From assembly GCF_000277645.1 (NCBI RefSeq), contig NZ_AKGG01000005.1:248001-312000 (forward strand): 64,000 nucleotides of DNA, in the 5' to 3' direction. Source of the DNA: Weissella koreensis KCTC 3621. GTDB lineage: Bacteria > Bacillota > Bacilli > Lactobacillales > Lactobacillaceae. Both the position numbers and the translations under genes were made by a program. The notes beneath the pieces were generated by a model. It did not search any database, was not told where the DNA came from, and saw only the letters and a list, made by a program, of their open reading frames with translations. Positions within the stretch are counted from its first letter, which is position 1, and every line of letters begins with the position of its first letter. Below are positions 6,182-15,907 of the stretch, piece after piece.

Positions 6182-8430
6182 CCAAGCGAATTTTTGAATT
6201 AGCAAAAGAATTGAATGTTCCATCAAAGGAATTGGTCGCTACGGCTAAAGCTGCTGGAATTGAAGTTAAGTCGCACATGTCAACGGTAGACGCTGACCAA
6301 GAAGCGGCTTTACGTCAAAAGAAACAACCGGCATCAAAAGAAGCAACTAAGTCAACCCAAAATGCAGCTAAGCCTGCTAATCATAAAAAAGAGGTTCAAC
6401 CGGTGGAAAAAAAGTCAGCTGAGAATCAAAAACCAAAAGAACAAGAAAATAACAATCAACCAGCTAAAGCAGCCAAACCTGCTGTTAAAAAAGTTGTCGT
6501 AGCACAAAAAAGTCAAGGTAATCAACGCAACAACCGTAATAATAATGGTGGTTGGAGTGATCGCCGTGGTAATAATAACGGTAATCGCCGTGGTAAGCGT
6601 AATAATAACCGTAATCGCAACAATAATAATGCTAATCGTCCAGCACCAACTGTTCGTAAAGATCAGCCTTTACCAGAAACTTTGGTTTATTCAGTTGGGA
6701 TGAATGTTCAAGACATTGCTAAGTTGATTCATCGTGATGCAACAGAAATTATCAAGAAGTTGTTTATGCTCGGTGTAATGGTCAACCAAAATCAATCTTT
6801 GGATGCTGATACAATTGAAATTTTGGCTGCGGATTATGGAATTAATGCTGAACCAAAAGTTGAAGTTGACATTACTGATTTGGACCAATTCTTTGAAGCT
6901 GAGCCAGAAAATAGTGATGATTTAGAGCCACGAGCACCCGTTGTTACTATCATGGGACACGTCGATCATGGAAAGACAACTTTGTTGGACTATCTTCGAA
7001 ACTCACACATTACAGAAGGCGAAGCTGGTGGAATTACCCAACATATTGGAGCTTACCAAGTTAAATTAGATGGACGAGTTATCACTTTCTTGGATACTCC
7101 TGGTCACGCGGCCTTTACGGCAATGCGTGCACGTGGAGCTGATATCACCGATATTACGATCTTAGTTGTTGCGGCTGATGACGGTGTGATGCCACAAACA
7201 ATTGAAGCCATCAATCACGCTAAGGCAGCTAACGCACCAATTATCGTAGCAGTTAATAAGATTGATAAGCCTGGGGCTAATCCTGAAAATGTTATTAATC
7301 AATTAATGCAATACGAATTGATTCCAGAAGAATATGGTGGAGATACCATTTTCGTTAATATTTCAGCTAAGTTTGGTCAAAATATTGATGAATTATTGGA
7401 AATGATCTTGTTGCAAGCTGACGTTTTGGATTTGCATGCTAATCCTAATCAACGTGCGGCTGGTTCAGTTATTGAAGCACGTTTGGATAAGGGACGTGGA
7501 GCAACTGCTACGGTCTTAGTACAACAAGGGACAATGCACGTTGGTGATCCAATTGTTGTTGGGAATACCTTTGGTAAAGTTCGTACGATGACTAATGATC
7601 GTGGTCGTCGAATTAAAGAGGCTACACCATCAACTCCAGTTGAAATTACTGGATTAAATGATGTACCATCAGCAGGAGATCGTTTCGTGGTCTTTGAAGA
7701 TGAAAAGACAGCTCGTGCAGCTGGTGAAGAACGAGCAAAGCGTGCTTTGCTTTTGGATCGTAAGCGTAATAATGTTGTTTCAGTGGCCGACCTCTTTGAT
7801 AAGATGGCTGAAAATGAAATGAAGTCTGTTCCTGTTATCATCAAGGCCGATGTACAAGGATCAGTGGAAGCATTAGCTGGTTCATTGAAGAAGATCGATG
7901 TTGAAGGCGTTAAGGTTGATATTATCCACACTGCTGTTGGGGCAATTAATGAATCTGATATTACTTTGGCTGAAGCATCTGGGGCAATCATTGTCGGATT
8001 TAACGTTCGACCAACACCACAAGCAAAGATGCAATCTGAATCTAATTCAGTTGATATCCGTTTGCACTCTGTTATTTATAACGCTATTGATGAAATCGAA
8101 GCTGCTATGAAGGGTCAATTGGAACCAGTCTTTGAAGAACAAGTAATTGGAACGGCTCAAATTCTTGAACTATTCCGTGTTTCAAAGGTTGGAACAATTG
8201 CTGGTTCAATGATGATGAGTGGAAAAATCACGCGGGATTCAAGCGTACGTTTAATCCGTGATGGAATTGTGATTTTTGATGGTAAAATTGGTTCATTACG
8301 TCGTGGTAAAGATGACGTTAAGGAAGTTAAGAATGGAACTGACTTTGGAATGACCATTGAAAATTATAATGATGAAAAAGTTGGCGATGAAGTTGAAGTT
8401 TACCAAATGGTCGAAGTTAAGCCTAAGTAA
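6178..8430 (+). CDS. infB: Translation initiation factor IF-2
   Basis: This 750-aa GTPase brings fMet-tRNA to the 30S subunit and promotes subunit joining. The N-terminal IF2N module (residues 1-50) is followed by a low-complexity Lys/Ala linker and an Asn/Arg-rich tract (about residues 115-160). A second IF2N-like module, the GTPase domain and domains II-IV follow. G1 is GHVDHGKT near 260; DTPGH and NKID follow. The start overlaps ylxQ by 4 nt. The N/R-rich linker is skewed in composition but is a normal feature of IF-2 in this group. Confidence 0.98.
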   Translation: MTKRIFELAKELNVPSKELVATAKAAGIEVKSHMSTVDADQEAALRQKKQPASKEATKSTQNAAKPANHKKEVQPVEKKSAENQKPKEQENNNQPAKAAKPAVKKVVVAQKSQGNQRNNRNNNGGWSDRRGNNNGNRRGKRNNNRNRNNNNANRPAPTVRKDQPLPETLVYSVGMNVQDIAKLIHRDATEIIKKLFMLGVMVNQNQSLDADTIEILAADYGINAEPKVEVDITDLDQFFEAEPENSDDLEPRAPVVTIMGHVDHGKTTLLDYLRNSHITEGEAGGITQHIGAYQVKLDGRVITFLDTPGHAAFTAMRARGADITDITILVVAADDGVMPQTIEAINHAKAANAPIIVAVNKIDKPGANPENVINQLMQYELIPEEYGGDTIFVNISAKFGQNIDELLEMILLQADVLDLHANPNQRAAGSVIEARLDKGRGATATVLVQQGTMHVGDPIVVGNTFGKVRTMTNDRGRRIKEATPSTPVEITGLNDVPSAGDRFVVFEDEKTARAAGEERAKRALLLDRKRNNVVSVADLFDKMAENEMKSVPVIIKADVQGSVEALAGSLKKIDVEGVKVDIIHTAVGAINESDITLAEASGAIIVGFNVRPTPQAKMQSESNSVDIRLHSVIYNAIDEIEAAMKGQLEPVFEEQVIGTAQILELFRVSKVGTIAGSMMMSGKITRDSSVRLIRDGIVIFDGKIGSLRRGKDDVKEVKNGTDFGMTIENYNDEKVGDEVEVYQMVEVKPK

Positions 8431-8487
8431 GGTTATTTCTGACAGTGTAAATATTTAAATTGTCATAATTAATTATAGGAGGTTCCA

Positions 8488-8862
8488 ATGGCACAACAAA
8501 ATTTCCGGGTCGGGCGTTTAGAACAAGAAATTCAACGTTCCGTTAATGAAATCTTATTAAAAAGAATTCGGGATCCCCGAGTTCAAGATGTAACAATTAC
8601 CGGGGTTGAAGTTACCGGTGATTTACAACAAGCTACAATTTATTATAGTGTGTTGTCAGAGCTTGCTTCTGTTAATCAAAAAGCAGCAGATGGTTTAACT
8701 GCCGCTACGGGATTAATTCGTAAAGAGGTTGGAGCAACTTTGAATATCTATAAAACACCGGAGATATTCTTTAAAAAAGATGATTCAGTGGTTTATGGAA
8801 ATAAAATTGATGATTTAATTCGTCAACTGCATACAGAAGATCGTCCTAAGCGTCAAGATTAA
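8488..8862 (+). CDS. rbfA: Ribosome-binding factor A
   Basis: This 124-aa KH-like protein binds the 30S subunit and assists 16S rRNA 5'-end maturation. Recognisable segments are RVGRLEQEIQRSVNEIL at the N-terminus, RDPRVQ (about 27-32), VTGVEVTGDLQQATIYY and the C-terminal TPEIFFKKDDSV. AGGAGG precedes the ATG. It is the last gene of the rimP operon and is followed by a terminator. Confidence 0.96.
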   Translation: MAQQNFRVGRLEQEIQRSVNEILLKRIRDPRVQDVTITGVEVTGDLQQATIYYSVLSELASVNQKAADGLTAATGLIRKEVGATLNIYKTPEIFFKKDDSVVYGNKIDDLIRQLHTEDRPKRQD

Positions 8863-8890
8863 CCTTGATTTTAGAACACTTGTATTATAA

Positions 8891-8937
8891 AAGAGGACTG
8901 GAAAATTATTTTTCTATGTCTTCTTTTTTTATGGCAG
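8891..8937 (+). terminator. Terminator of the rimP-rbfA operon
   Basis: The stem AAGAGGAC / GTCTTCTT, extended by GGAAAA / TTTTTC, is followed by a run of T residues. It belongs to the family of terminators with a GGA-type upper stem seen repeatedly in this window. Confidence 0.8.
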
Positions 8938-9010
8938 AATTAAACAAAACATGAAAAGTTAAAGACCACAATAAGATTTAAAGAGATTAAAATGTCTTCA
9001 ATTTAAGATA

Positions 9011-9019
9011 TGCTATACT
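9011..9019 (+). promoter_or_regulatory. Extended -10 promoter for ftsK
   Basis: TGC-TATACT (9011-9019) is a good extended -10 in the gap between the rbfA terminator and ftsK. No convincing -35 is seen. Confidence 0.5.
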
Positions 9020-9074
9020 TTTAATTGATTGTTCAATTTAAAAATAATATTAATAAAATTCAATGGGAGGAATT

Positions 9075-12071
9075 ATGGCAAGTCCACGAAAAACCACGAA
9101 AAATGCTGCAAAAAAAAAGCGGAAGACAAGTCGTAAAAAGCAAACAGAAAATACAAAGTATACTCTTCATATTATTGGACTAATTGGAATTTTAGCTGCC
9201 ATCACTGCCATTGGACAATTTGGAATTGTTGGAGCATTCTTAGCTAATGTGACCCGCTGGGTGGTTGGTGATACCTACCAGCTATTTTTAGTTTTAACTT
9301 TGATTGTTTTAGTTGGATTAGCTGTTTATGGAAAAATGCCGGCAATTAAGCGACAACATTTAATCGGTATTGGCCTCTTTTATCTAGGTTTGACTCTTAT
9401 TGGATCAATTAGGTTATTTAATCATTTAAATCAACATCATCAATTTGTACATAGAGTTACAAGCTTGATTGAACAGGATATAAATAATAATTTAGTTCGA
9501 ACATCAGTTGGTGGAGGAAGTTTAGGAGCTCTTACTCTATCCCTTACTTATCCAGCACTAGCTAATTGGGGTTCTTGGATTATTGCGGTTGTTTTATTGA
9601 TTAGTGGGGTTGTAGTACTCTTTAAATTGCCTGTTAAAGATCTGATGATAGGAATATTTTCAGCAACAGAATATACTGCAAATAAAGTTAGTGATTCTAC
9701 TCGATCAGCAGTTGAAGTAAGTGCTAAAAAAATGACAGAATTAAATGAGGCTTATAAACAGCGACGTAGCAATATTGCAGCAGAAGTGTTTGAAGCTGAT
9801 TTTGAGGTTAAAAATAGTAAACACACCTCTAATAAAAATGTGGTAGAGACGCCTTTTTCAAATCAGGATGTTCAAAAAGAAATCCATGGGAATCCATTTG
9901 CACCAGAGTTTGGTGAACCGGCAAGTGACCAGACTATTTCTACCAAAGATGAATTTGTAATGCCAGAAATTATTGCACCAAGTGGTGGTCCCGCAGTGAT
10001 GCAGACGGTCAAAGCACCTGGTTTCAGTACAATTAAGCATCAAATTGATCCTGAGACAGGTGAAATTTTAGATTCAGATTCCTCAGATGAATTAGAAGTA
10101 GATACGATGGTTCAGACCAAGGTTAACGAAGTGGAACATATACAGTTCAGAACTAATCCTAGTTTTAATTCGAATGTTATAACTACGCAGATTAATACAG
10201 GGATTACTGAAGATAATAATTTGGAAAAGATTGCAGAAAGCCTTGAGCCAAATTTGCTTGATAGTGAAGAAATCGCAACGCTTAATAATTCGGATCAAAC
10301 GGGAAACTCGAATTCTGATGAATCTGAATTTGAACCTGAACTTGAACCTGATCCTGAGCCTAAACTGGGTTCTGTAACAAATGAATTTAAATCAGGCGCT
10401 GAGTTGGCTGCAGAGTTAGTGCCAAAATCAGAAGCTGAAGAAGTACCAATACCAAAATCAGCAACTGCTAGTCATGTTGATTTGCTTCGCTCAGATGCAA
10501 ATTATAAAGCCTCACAGCATCAAACAGTGGCCGAAGAATATCATTCTACGCCTGAAGTCGGCATTGATGTGAACGGATTCAACCAACAGGTTAGTGCTAA
10601 ACCATATGAATTGCCAGATGTAAGCCTTCTAACTAAGGCTGATTCAACCGATCAAAGCGATGAGAAGAATCAATTGGCAGAAAAATCTCGGATTTTGCAG
10701 CAAACGTTAGAGAGTTTTAATATTAAGGCTACGGTTGAAAAAGTTGTTTTGGGACCCACAATTACGCAATATGAGATTAAACCGGCAGTTGGAGTCAAGG
10801 TTTCTAAAATAACCAATTTGGCGGATGATTTGGCAATGGCTTTGGCTGCAAAAAGTTTGCGAATTGAAGCCCCGATTCCGGGTAAATCATTGGTTGGAAT
10901 TGAAGTAGCAAATGAACATCAAGCTGTGGTTGGATTCCGAAATATGTTTGAAAAGGTTGGGGTTAATCGTAAGAAAATTTTGGAAGTTCCTATTGGTATG
11001 AGTGTAACCGGTGAGACTGTAAAAATGGATCTTACGAAGATGCCACATCTTTTAATTGCTGGATCAACTGGATCTGGTAAGTCGGTAGCAATTAATACTA
11101 TTTTGGCAGCAATTTTATTGCAGGCTAAACCATCAGAATTACGGTTAATGTTAGTTGACCCTAAAAAAGTAGAATTAAGTGTATATAATGATATTCCTCA
11201 TTTGATCACACCAGTGGTTTCAGAGCCGCGTAAGGCAGCCGCAGCTTTGAAAAAAGTGGTTGCTGAGATGGATAAGCGATTTGATAAACTAGCTGAGATG
11301 GGCGTTCGAAATTTGGATGGCTATAATAAGGCAGTTGATGAACATAATGCCCAAGGGCAAAGCCAGTTACTACATATGCCTTATTTAGTTGTCATTATTG
11401 ACGAATTAGCTGATTTGATGATTACAGTATCTGGTGAAGTTGAACCAGCTATTGTCAGAATCGCACAATTAGGCCGAGCAGCTGGAATTCATTTGATTGT
11501 TGCGACTCAACGACCTTCTGTTGATGTTATTACTGGCTTGATTAAAGCCAACGTGCCATCTAGAATGGCCTTTGCGGTAGGTTCTGGAACCGATTCTCGA
11601 ACGATTTTGGACGGAAATGGCGCTGAAAAATTACTTGGACGTGGAGATATGCTATTTAAACCTATTGGTGCAAATGGTGCTGAGCGTGTTCAAGGGGCCT
11701 TTATGTCTGATGATGATGTAGAAACATTGACAACCTTTATTAAGCAACAAGGTAGCGCAGAATACGATCAAAATATGGAAATTACAGATGCTGATCTTAA
11801 ATCTATGGATGGGAATGGGTCTGAATCTGGTAATGACAAAAGTATGTTAGATGAAATGTGGGACGACGCACTAGACTTTGCTGCAATCGAAGGTGAAGTT
11901 TCAGCTTCAATGATGCAACGTCACTTCCGTATGGGTTATAATCGTGCAGCACGATTAGTCGATGATATGGAAGCACAGGGCGTGATTGGCAGCGCAACAG
12001 GTGGTAAAAGGCGTCCGGTCTTGATGAATAAAGAACAGTGGTATGCCAGTCAAGAACAATTGAACAATTAG
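9075..12071 (+). CDS. ftsK: DNA translocase FtsK/SpoIIIE
   Basis: This 998-aa septal DNA pump clears chromosomal DNA from the division plane and supports dimer resolution. A Lys-rich N-terminus is followed by about four membrane helices (residues 35-195) and a long acidic, low-complexity linker (about 230-530, including alternating Glu-Pro). The alpha-beta motor domain has Walker A GSTGSGKS near 663, and a C-terminal winged-helix gamma domain binds KOPS-like DNA sites. ATG 9075 was chosen because GGGAGG lies 5 nt upstream; an in-frame start at 9063 precedes that ribosome binding site. The linker is longer than in B. subtilis SpoIIIE (about 790 aa). Confidence 0.96.
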   Translation: MASPRKTTKNAAKKKRKTSRKKQTENTKYTLHIIGLIGILAAITAIGQFGIVGAFLANVTRWVVGDTYQLFLVLTLIVLVGLAVYGKMPAIKRQHLIGIGLFYLGLTLIGSIRLFNHLNQHHQFVHRVTSLIEQDINNNLVRTSVGGGSLGALTLSLTYPALANWGSWIIAVVLLISGVVVLFKLPVKDLMIGIFSATEYTANKVSDSTRSAVEVSAKKMTELNEAYKQRRSNIAAEVFEADFEVKNSKHTSNKNVVETPFSNQDVQKEIHGNPFAPEFGEPASDQTISTKDEFVMPEIIAPSGGPAVMQTVKAPGFSTIKHQIDPETGEILDSDSSDELEVDTMVQTKVNEVEHIQFRTNPSFNSNVITTQINTGITEDNNLEKIAESLEPNLLDSEEIATLNNSDQTGNSNSDESEFEPELEPDPEPKLGSVTNEFKSGAELAAELVPKSEAEEVPIPKSATASHVDLLRSDANYKASQHQTVAEEYHSTPEVGIDVNGFNQQVSAKPYELPDVSLLTKADSTDQSDEKNQLAEKSRILQQTLESFNIKATVEKVVLGPTITQYEIKPAVGVKVSKITNLADDLAMALAAKSLRIEAPIPGKSLVGIEVANEHQAVVGFRNMFEKVGVNRKKILEVPIGMSVTGETVKMDLTKMPHLLIAGSTGSGKSVAINTILAAILLQAKPSELRLMLVDPKKVELSVYNDIPHLITPVVSEPRKAAAALKKVVAEMDKRFDKLAEMGVRNLDGYNKAVDEHNAQGQSQLLHMPYLVVIIDELADLMITVSGEVEPAIVRIAQLGRAAGIHLIVATQRPSVDVITGLIKANVPSRMAFAVGSGTDSRTILDGNGAEKLLGRGDMLFKPIGANGAERVQGAFMSDDDVETLTTFIKQQGSAEYDQNMEITDADLKSMDGNGSESGNDKSMLDEMWDDALDFAAIEGEVSASMMQRHFRMGYNRAARLVDDMEAQGVIGSATGGKRRPVLMNKEQWYASQEQLNN

Positions 12072-12113
12072 GTCAAATTGTTATGAAAAATAATGGTATT
12101 TTATAAGATATTA

Positions 12114-12147
12114 AAAAAGCTAGGGTTATTTTCCTTAGCTTTTTTAT
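12114..12147 (+). terminator. Terminator of ftsK
   Basis: AAAAAGCTAGG and CCTTAGCTTTTT form a stem around a TTATTTT-type loop, ending in a T-run. Confidence 0.85.
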
Positions 12148-12291
12148 TTAATTTAAATAAAGATTATAGTTATAGGTATGTATTAAGTTATTAAGATCAT
12201 AGAATATATTTAGGTCAAAGATAAGTAATTAATACATTTACCGTGTATAATTAAGTTGGATAATAAAAACTATAAAAACGAGGACATGATT

Positions 12292-12693
12292 ATGACACCA
12301 GGAGATATTTCATTTTTAATTATTGCCATTGCCATTTTAGCATTGGTCTTGTTTATCGGTTATTTTTTAGTACAATTAAGTGCAACTTTAAATTCAGTGA
12401 CTCAAGATGTAAAATTAATCGCGCATGATGCTGATGACCTTTTGATTAATACCAATGATCTTTTGAAAGACGTGAACGGTAAAATGGTCACGGTTGATCC
12501 AGTTTTTAAAGCAGCCGGAGATTTGGGAATAAGTGTTTCTGAATTGAATGAATCTGTTAGAAAAATTAAAGAAAAATCTGGTAAGAAAAAAAGTGGATTA
12601 GGTTTTAGTTTAGGAACGGCTGCAACAACAGCTAATATGTTTTTTAATATGAGAAATAAGAGCAAACAAAAAGCAAGTCGGAGGGGAAAATAA
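12292..12693 (+). CDS. DUF948-family membrane protein
   Basis: This encodes 133 aa starting MTPGDISFLI; ATG 12292 is 8 nt after GAGG, whereas ATG 12286 is only 2 nt away. One N-terminal membrane helix (about residues 5-28) is followed by a helical, heptad-like segment with repeated Asp-Leu-Leu motifs (LIAHDADDLLINTNDLLKDV), as in DUF948 proteins. A basic tail follows. These proteins are usually found beside YtxH-type stress proteins, as here, where the next gene starts in the TAATG overlap. Role unknown; probably envelope or general stress. Confidence 0.75.
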   Translation: MTPGDISFLIIAIAILALVLFIGYFLVQLSATLNSVTQDVKLIAHDADDLLINTNDLLKDVNGKMVTVDPVFKAAGDLGISVSELNESVRKIKEKSGKKKSGLGFSLGTAATTANMFFNMRNKSKQKASRRGK

Positions 12694-13283
12694 TGAAAAA
12701 TTTAACTAAAGGAATTTTACTAGGAACTTTAACAGCGGGGGTTGCAGCAGCAACGGCTTATTATCGTTCACTATCACCAATGCAAAAAGAGGCAGTACAA
12801 GATCGCTTCTTAGATCAATTGGCAGCAAGCAAAGTAAAAATGGATCAGTTAAAGAATGATACAACGGATCACTTTAATATTTTAATGAGTGAACTAAGAT
12901 ATGCACAAGAAAATGATGAAGGGTGGCAAATTTTATTAGCTGATTTCAAGCAAGAATATATAAATCTTAGTAACCAAGCTAAAAACCAATATACTTATTG
13001 GCAGCAAGCATTGGCTGAACAGGTAGATGCTCATTTAGATATTGATGTTCCTGGCACAATGGATCAGATTCAATCTAACTACTCAGAAATCAAGAATCAA
13101 GCAGCCAAAGTTTTTACGGAAGCAAAGAGTAATTTAGTAGCTGATCATCAAAACTCAAAAAATGAAGTTGATAAAAAAATTGATGAAGCTCAAGCTGAAT
13201 TTGATATCGTTTTAGATGCGCAACAAGCAGACGTTAAAGCTGCCTTAGGTTTAGCTGAGGATGATATCAACGAGATCAAGTAA
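12693..13283 (+). CDS. YtxH-like stress/envelope protein
   Basis: This 196-aa protein has a short hydrophobic N-terminus with the glycine-rich pattern KGILLGTLTAGVAAATAYY, typical of YtxH-type proteins. A long, mostly helical, acidic region of coiled-coil character follows, rich in Gln, Asp and Lys. It is translationally coupled to the DUF948-like gene (TAATG overlap). Family members are linked to general stress in Bacillus, but no activity is known. The N-terminal helix could anchor it to the membrane with the coiled coil in the cytoplasm. Confidence 0.65.
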   Translation: MKNLTKGILLGTLTAGVAAATAYYRSLSPMQKEAVQDRFLDQLAASKVKMDQLKNDTTDHFNILMSELRYAQENDEGWQILLADFKQEYINLSNQAKNQYTYWQQALAEQVDAHLDIDVPGTMDQIQSNYSEIKNQAAKVFTEAKSNLVADHQNSKNEVDKKIDEAQAEFDIVLDAQQADVKAALGLAEDDINEIK

Positions 13284-13314
13284 GATCCATAATTAAGATG
13301 AAAGAGGGCCTATT

Positions 13315-13551
13315 ATGGTAATTTTATCATGGATTATTATCGGTTTAGCGCTCATTCTATTGTTGGGATTTAGTTATTGGTTTATTCGTAAAACTAAAGT
13401 ACAATTGGCAGTTTTACTAGGAGTAAGCGAGATATTACAACGTGAGTCTGAACCAGTTTTAGAACAGGTTGAGAAGTTGCAGGTGACGTTAGTCGAAAAA
13501 CAAGCCCAAATGGAACGAGCTCAAGCTGATTTTAATGATCATAAAGATTAA
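13315..13551 (+). CDS. Small single-pass membrane protein with coiled coil
   Basis: This encodes 78 aa. Residues 3-24 form one hydrophobic helix, followed by a basic stop-transfer (IRKTK) and a 50-residue heptad-like segment containing EPVLEQVEKLQ and EKQAQMERAQ. A GAGGG ribosome binding site precedes the ATG. It lies 31 nt after the YtxH-like gene and before a terminator, so it is the third member of an envelope-associated operon. I do not recognise a family. Confidence 0.7.
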   Translation: MVILSWIIIGLALILLLGFSYWFIRKTKVQLAVLLGVSEILQRESEPVLEQVEKLQVTLVEKQAQMERAQADFNDHKD

Positions 13552-13621
13552 TATTAATATAACGGGTGTTTAAGAATGTGAGATAATATCATTTAAATCA
13601 TGAATCTTTTGACACTTTTAT

Positions 13622-13656
13622 AGAGGTCGGGACATTTTTGTTCTAACCTCTTTTTT
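13622..13656 (+). terminator. Terminator after the YtxH operon
   Basis: The stem AGAGGT..GGA / TTCT..ACCTCT is followed by six T residues. It is of the GGGACA-type family common in this window. Confidence 0.85.
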
Positions 13657-13816
13657 AAATTCACTACTAATATAATATGGATGAAAGTAGCGTATCCATC
13701 TGCTTTAGGAAAATATATTATTAATAATAAATTAAACCATTAAAATAGGAATTAATGATTATTAATATTAAATCTTTTGGTTAGAATAAATTGGACCAAT
13801 TAAAAGTAATGTTTGA

Positions 13817-13846
13817 TTGGTTCAAACGGTATGTTAAACTTAATAT
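13817..13846 (+). promoter_or_regulatory. Probable promoter for rnjB
   Basis: TTGGTT (13817-13822), an 18-bp spacer and TAATAT (13841-13846). It is about 70 bp upstream of the start codon. Confidence 0.5.
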
Positions 13847-13914
13847 ATTGATAAAACGTTTAGGAAACTTTTCCTTTGAATAAAAAATAAAAATGAAAAT
13901 GGACATAAAATAAT

Positions 13915-15795
13915 ATGAGTAGTAATTTAACGATTATGCCGTTTGGTGGAATGCGCGAAAACGGTAAAAACATGTATGCAATTACAGTTGGTGAAGATAT
14001 TTTCATTCTAGATGCTGGTTTGCAGTACCCTGAGAGTGATCTTTTAGGGGTTGATGTTGTGATTCCTGATTTTAAGTATCTAGTAGAACATGCAGACCAA
14101 ATTGCAGGAATATTCTTAACCCATGGGCATGCAGACGCTATTGGTGCATTGCCTTATCTTTTGAAACAAATTTCAGCACCTATTTTTGGTTCAGAGTTAA
14201 CAATTGAGCTTGCTAAATTGGCAATCAATAATGATTCTGAAATCAAGAGTTTCGACGATTATCATGTGGTGAAGGGAAGTCAAGAAATTGATTTTGGAGC
14301 AGTTAAGATTTCTTTCTTTGAAACCACGCACACCATTCCAGATTCTTTGGGGATTGTCGTTGGTACGCCAGAAGGACAAATTGTCTATACCGGTGATTTT
14401 AAGTTTGATACCACAGCACAAGGTGCTTATCAAAGTGATTTAATGCGTTTAGCTGAAATTGGCCGTAAAGGGGTAAAAGCTCTTTTGATTGATGCAGCTG
14501 GGACTGGTAATATTGGGCAAACTGCGCATGAATCAGAAATTGCTAAGTATATTTTTGAAACTTTCCGGCACCATGCTGGACGGATTATTGTGGCATCAGC
14601 TGCCTCAAATATTCAACGTATACAACAAGTAATTAACGCTGCTTTTCAAAATCAACGAAAACTGGTGTTATCAGGAAATGATATTGAAAAGGTTGTTCGA
14701 ACAGCACTTAATCTGGGTAAATTGGACTTACCAATTCCTGAGAATGAGTTGTTTGTGTCGTTAAAAAATATGGATTCCTTAAAGCCAGAAGAAACTGTCA
14801 TTTTGGAAACTGGTAAGATGGGAGAACCTGTTCGACATCTTCAACGGATGGCGCATGGGGATGATCGTAATATCAAGATTCAAACAGGAGATCTTGTTTT
14901 CATAACAACGACTCCGTCTACTGCAATGGAAGGTTATGTTGCCCGAACTCGAGACATGTTGTTCCGAGCAGGAGCTGATGTTAAGCAAATTTCAAATGAT
15001 ATGAAATCATCTGGACATGCTTCTAAGAATGATTTTCAAATGATGTTGAATTTGATGAAACCGGAAAATATTTTACCGGTTCAAGGGGAATATCGTTTAT
15101 TAAATTCAGGTGCTCGAGCAGCCAAAGAATTGAATTATTCTGATGACAATATCTTTATTTTGGAAAATGGGGATCGATTGGTCTTAGAAGAAAATGGTAA
15201 ATTTGAATTGAGCGGCTCAATTCAAGTTAATGCTACTATGATTGACGGATCTGGTGTTGGTGATATTGGATCAATCGTCTTAAATGACCGACGTATTTTG
15301 TCAGAAGATGGTGTTTTCATTGCAGTGATCACGATTGATCGTAAGAAAAAGAGAATTGTGGCAAATGCTAAAATCGATTCACGAGGTTTTGTATATGTTA
15401 AAACTTCACGTGAATTGATGAAAGAAGCAACAGAATTAGTTGAAACTACTGTAGCTGCGGGGATCAAAAATTCTAAAGAATTTGATTGGGGTAATTTAAA
15501 GAGCTCTGTTCGTGATGCCTTAGGTAAGTTTTTGTACGATCAAACACATCGTAAGCCAGTGATTTTACCGGTTATTATGGAAGCTAATCAAAATGGACGT
15601 CGACGCCGAAGCCCTAATAAAAAGGGGGATGAACATCAAAGTTCCCCTAAGAATAGTAACCAAGAATCATCGAAAAAAGAAGTAACAAATAATAAAACTG
15701 AAAATAAGCCTAATAGCAATAAAAAGCGTCCTCGCCATAAGCGACCAAACGAAAATAATGTCAAAGCCAATGACGTTAATGAAACTAAAAATTAA
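13915..15795 (+). CDS. rnjB: Ribonuclease J2
   Basis: This 626-aa metallo-beta-lactamase/beta-CASP RNase takes part in mRNA decay and rRNA maturation, usually in complex with RNase J1. The metal motif is H70-G-H-A-D-A75: the last His of HxHxDH is Ala, the form typical of J2 subunits, which are weakly active or structural. The beta-CASP domain and the RNase J C-terminal domain follow. After about residue 555 comes a low-complexity tail rich in Asn, Lys and Arg, possibly RNA-binding. The ribosome binding site is weak. RNase J1 is not in the window. Confidence 0.88.
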   Translation: MSSNLTIMPFGGMRENGKNMYAITVGEDIFILDAGLQYPESDLLGVDVVIPDFKYLVEHADQIAGIFLTHGHADAIGALPYLLKQISAPIFGSELTIELAKLAINNDSEIKSFDDYHVVKGSQEIDFGAVKISFFETTHTIPDSLGIVVGTPEGQIVYTGDFKFDTTAQGAYQSDLMRLAEIGRKGVKALLIDAAGTGNIGQTAHESEIAKYIFETFRHHAGRIIVASAASNIQRIQQVINAAFQNQRKLVLSGNDIEKVVRTALNLGKLDLPIPENELFVSLKNMDSLKPEETVILETGKMGEPVRHLQRMAHGDDRNIKIQTGDLVFITTTPSTAMEGYVARTRDMLFRAGADVKQISNDMKSSGHASKNDFQMMLNLMKPENILPVQGEYRLLNSGARAAKELNYSDDNIFILENGDRLVLEENGKFELSGSIQVNATMIDGSGVGDIGSIVLNDRRILSEDGVFIAVITIDRKKKRIVANAKIDSRGFVYVKTSRELMKEATELVETTVAAGIKNSKEFDWGNLKSSVRDALGKFLYDQTHRKPVILPVIMEANQNGRRRRSPNKKGDEHQSSPKNSNQESSKKEVTNNKTENKPNSNKKRPRHKRPNENNVKANDVNETKN

Positions 15796-15907
15796 TTTTA
15801 TTTAAGGGGTTGAAATTATATTATTTCAACTTCTTATTTTTTTCTAAAAAATCTAGTAAGATATTTTAGTGAAATTAAACACATAAAGAGTAGAAAGGAA
15901 ACTGTTA

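Larger units (their letters stand above)
13552..13914 (+). other. Intergenic region before RNase J2 gene
   Basis: No coding gene was found. It holds a terminator (13622-13656), a TATAAT (13671-13676) followed at once by an inverted repeat ATGGAT-N11-ATCCAT (13677-13699) that could be an operator, and the likely promoter of the downstream gene (13817-13846). The remainder is AT-rich without visible structure. Confidence 0.6.

Noticed and set aside
6520..6640. Repetitive AAT/CGT-rich tract, possibly a DNA repeat
   Set aside because: It encodes the Asn/Arg-rich linker of IF-2, which is a normal low-complexity region of that protein.
7449..7991. Long open frame on the minus strand opposite infB (180 codons)
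   Set aside because: It mirrors the codon bias of infB, has no ribosome binding site and its product resembles no family.
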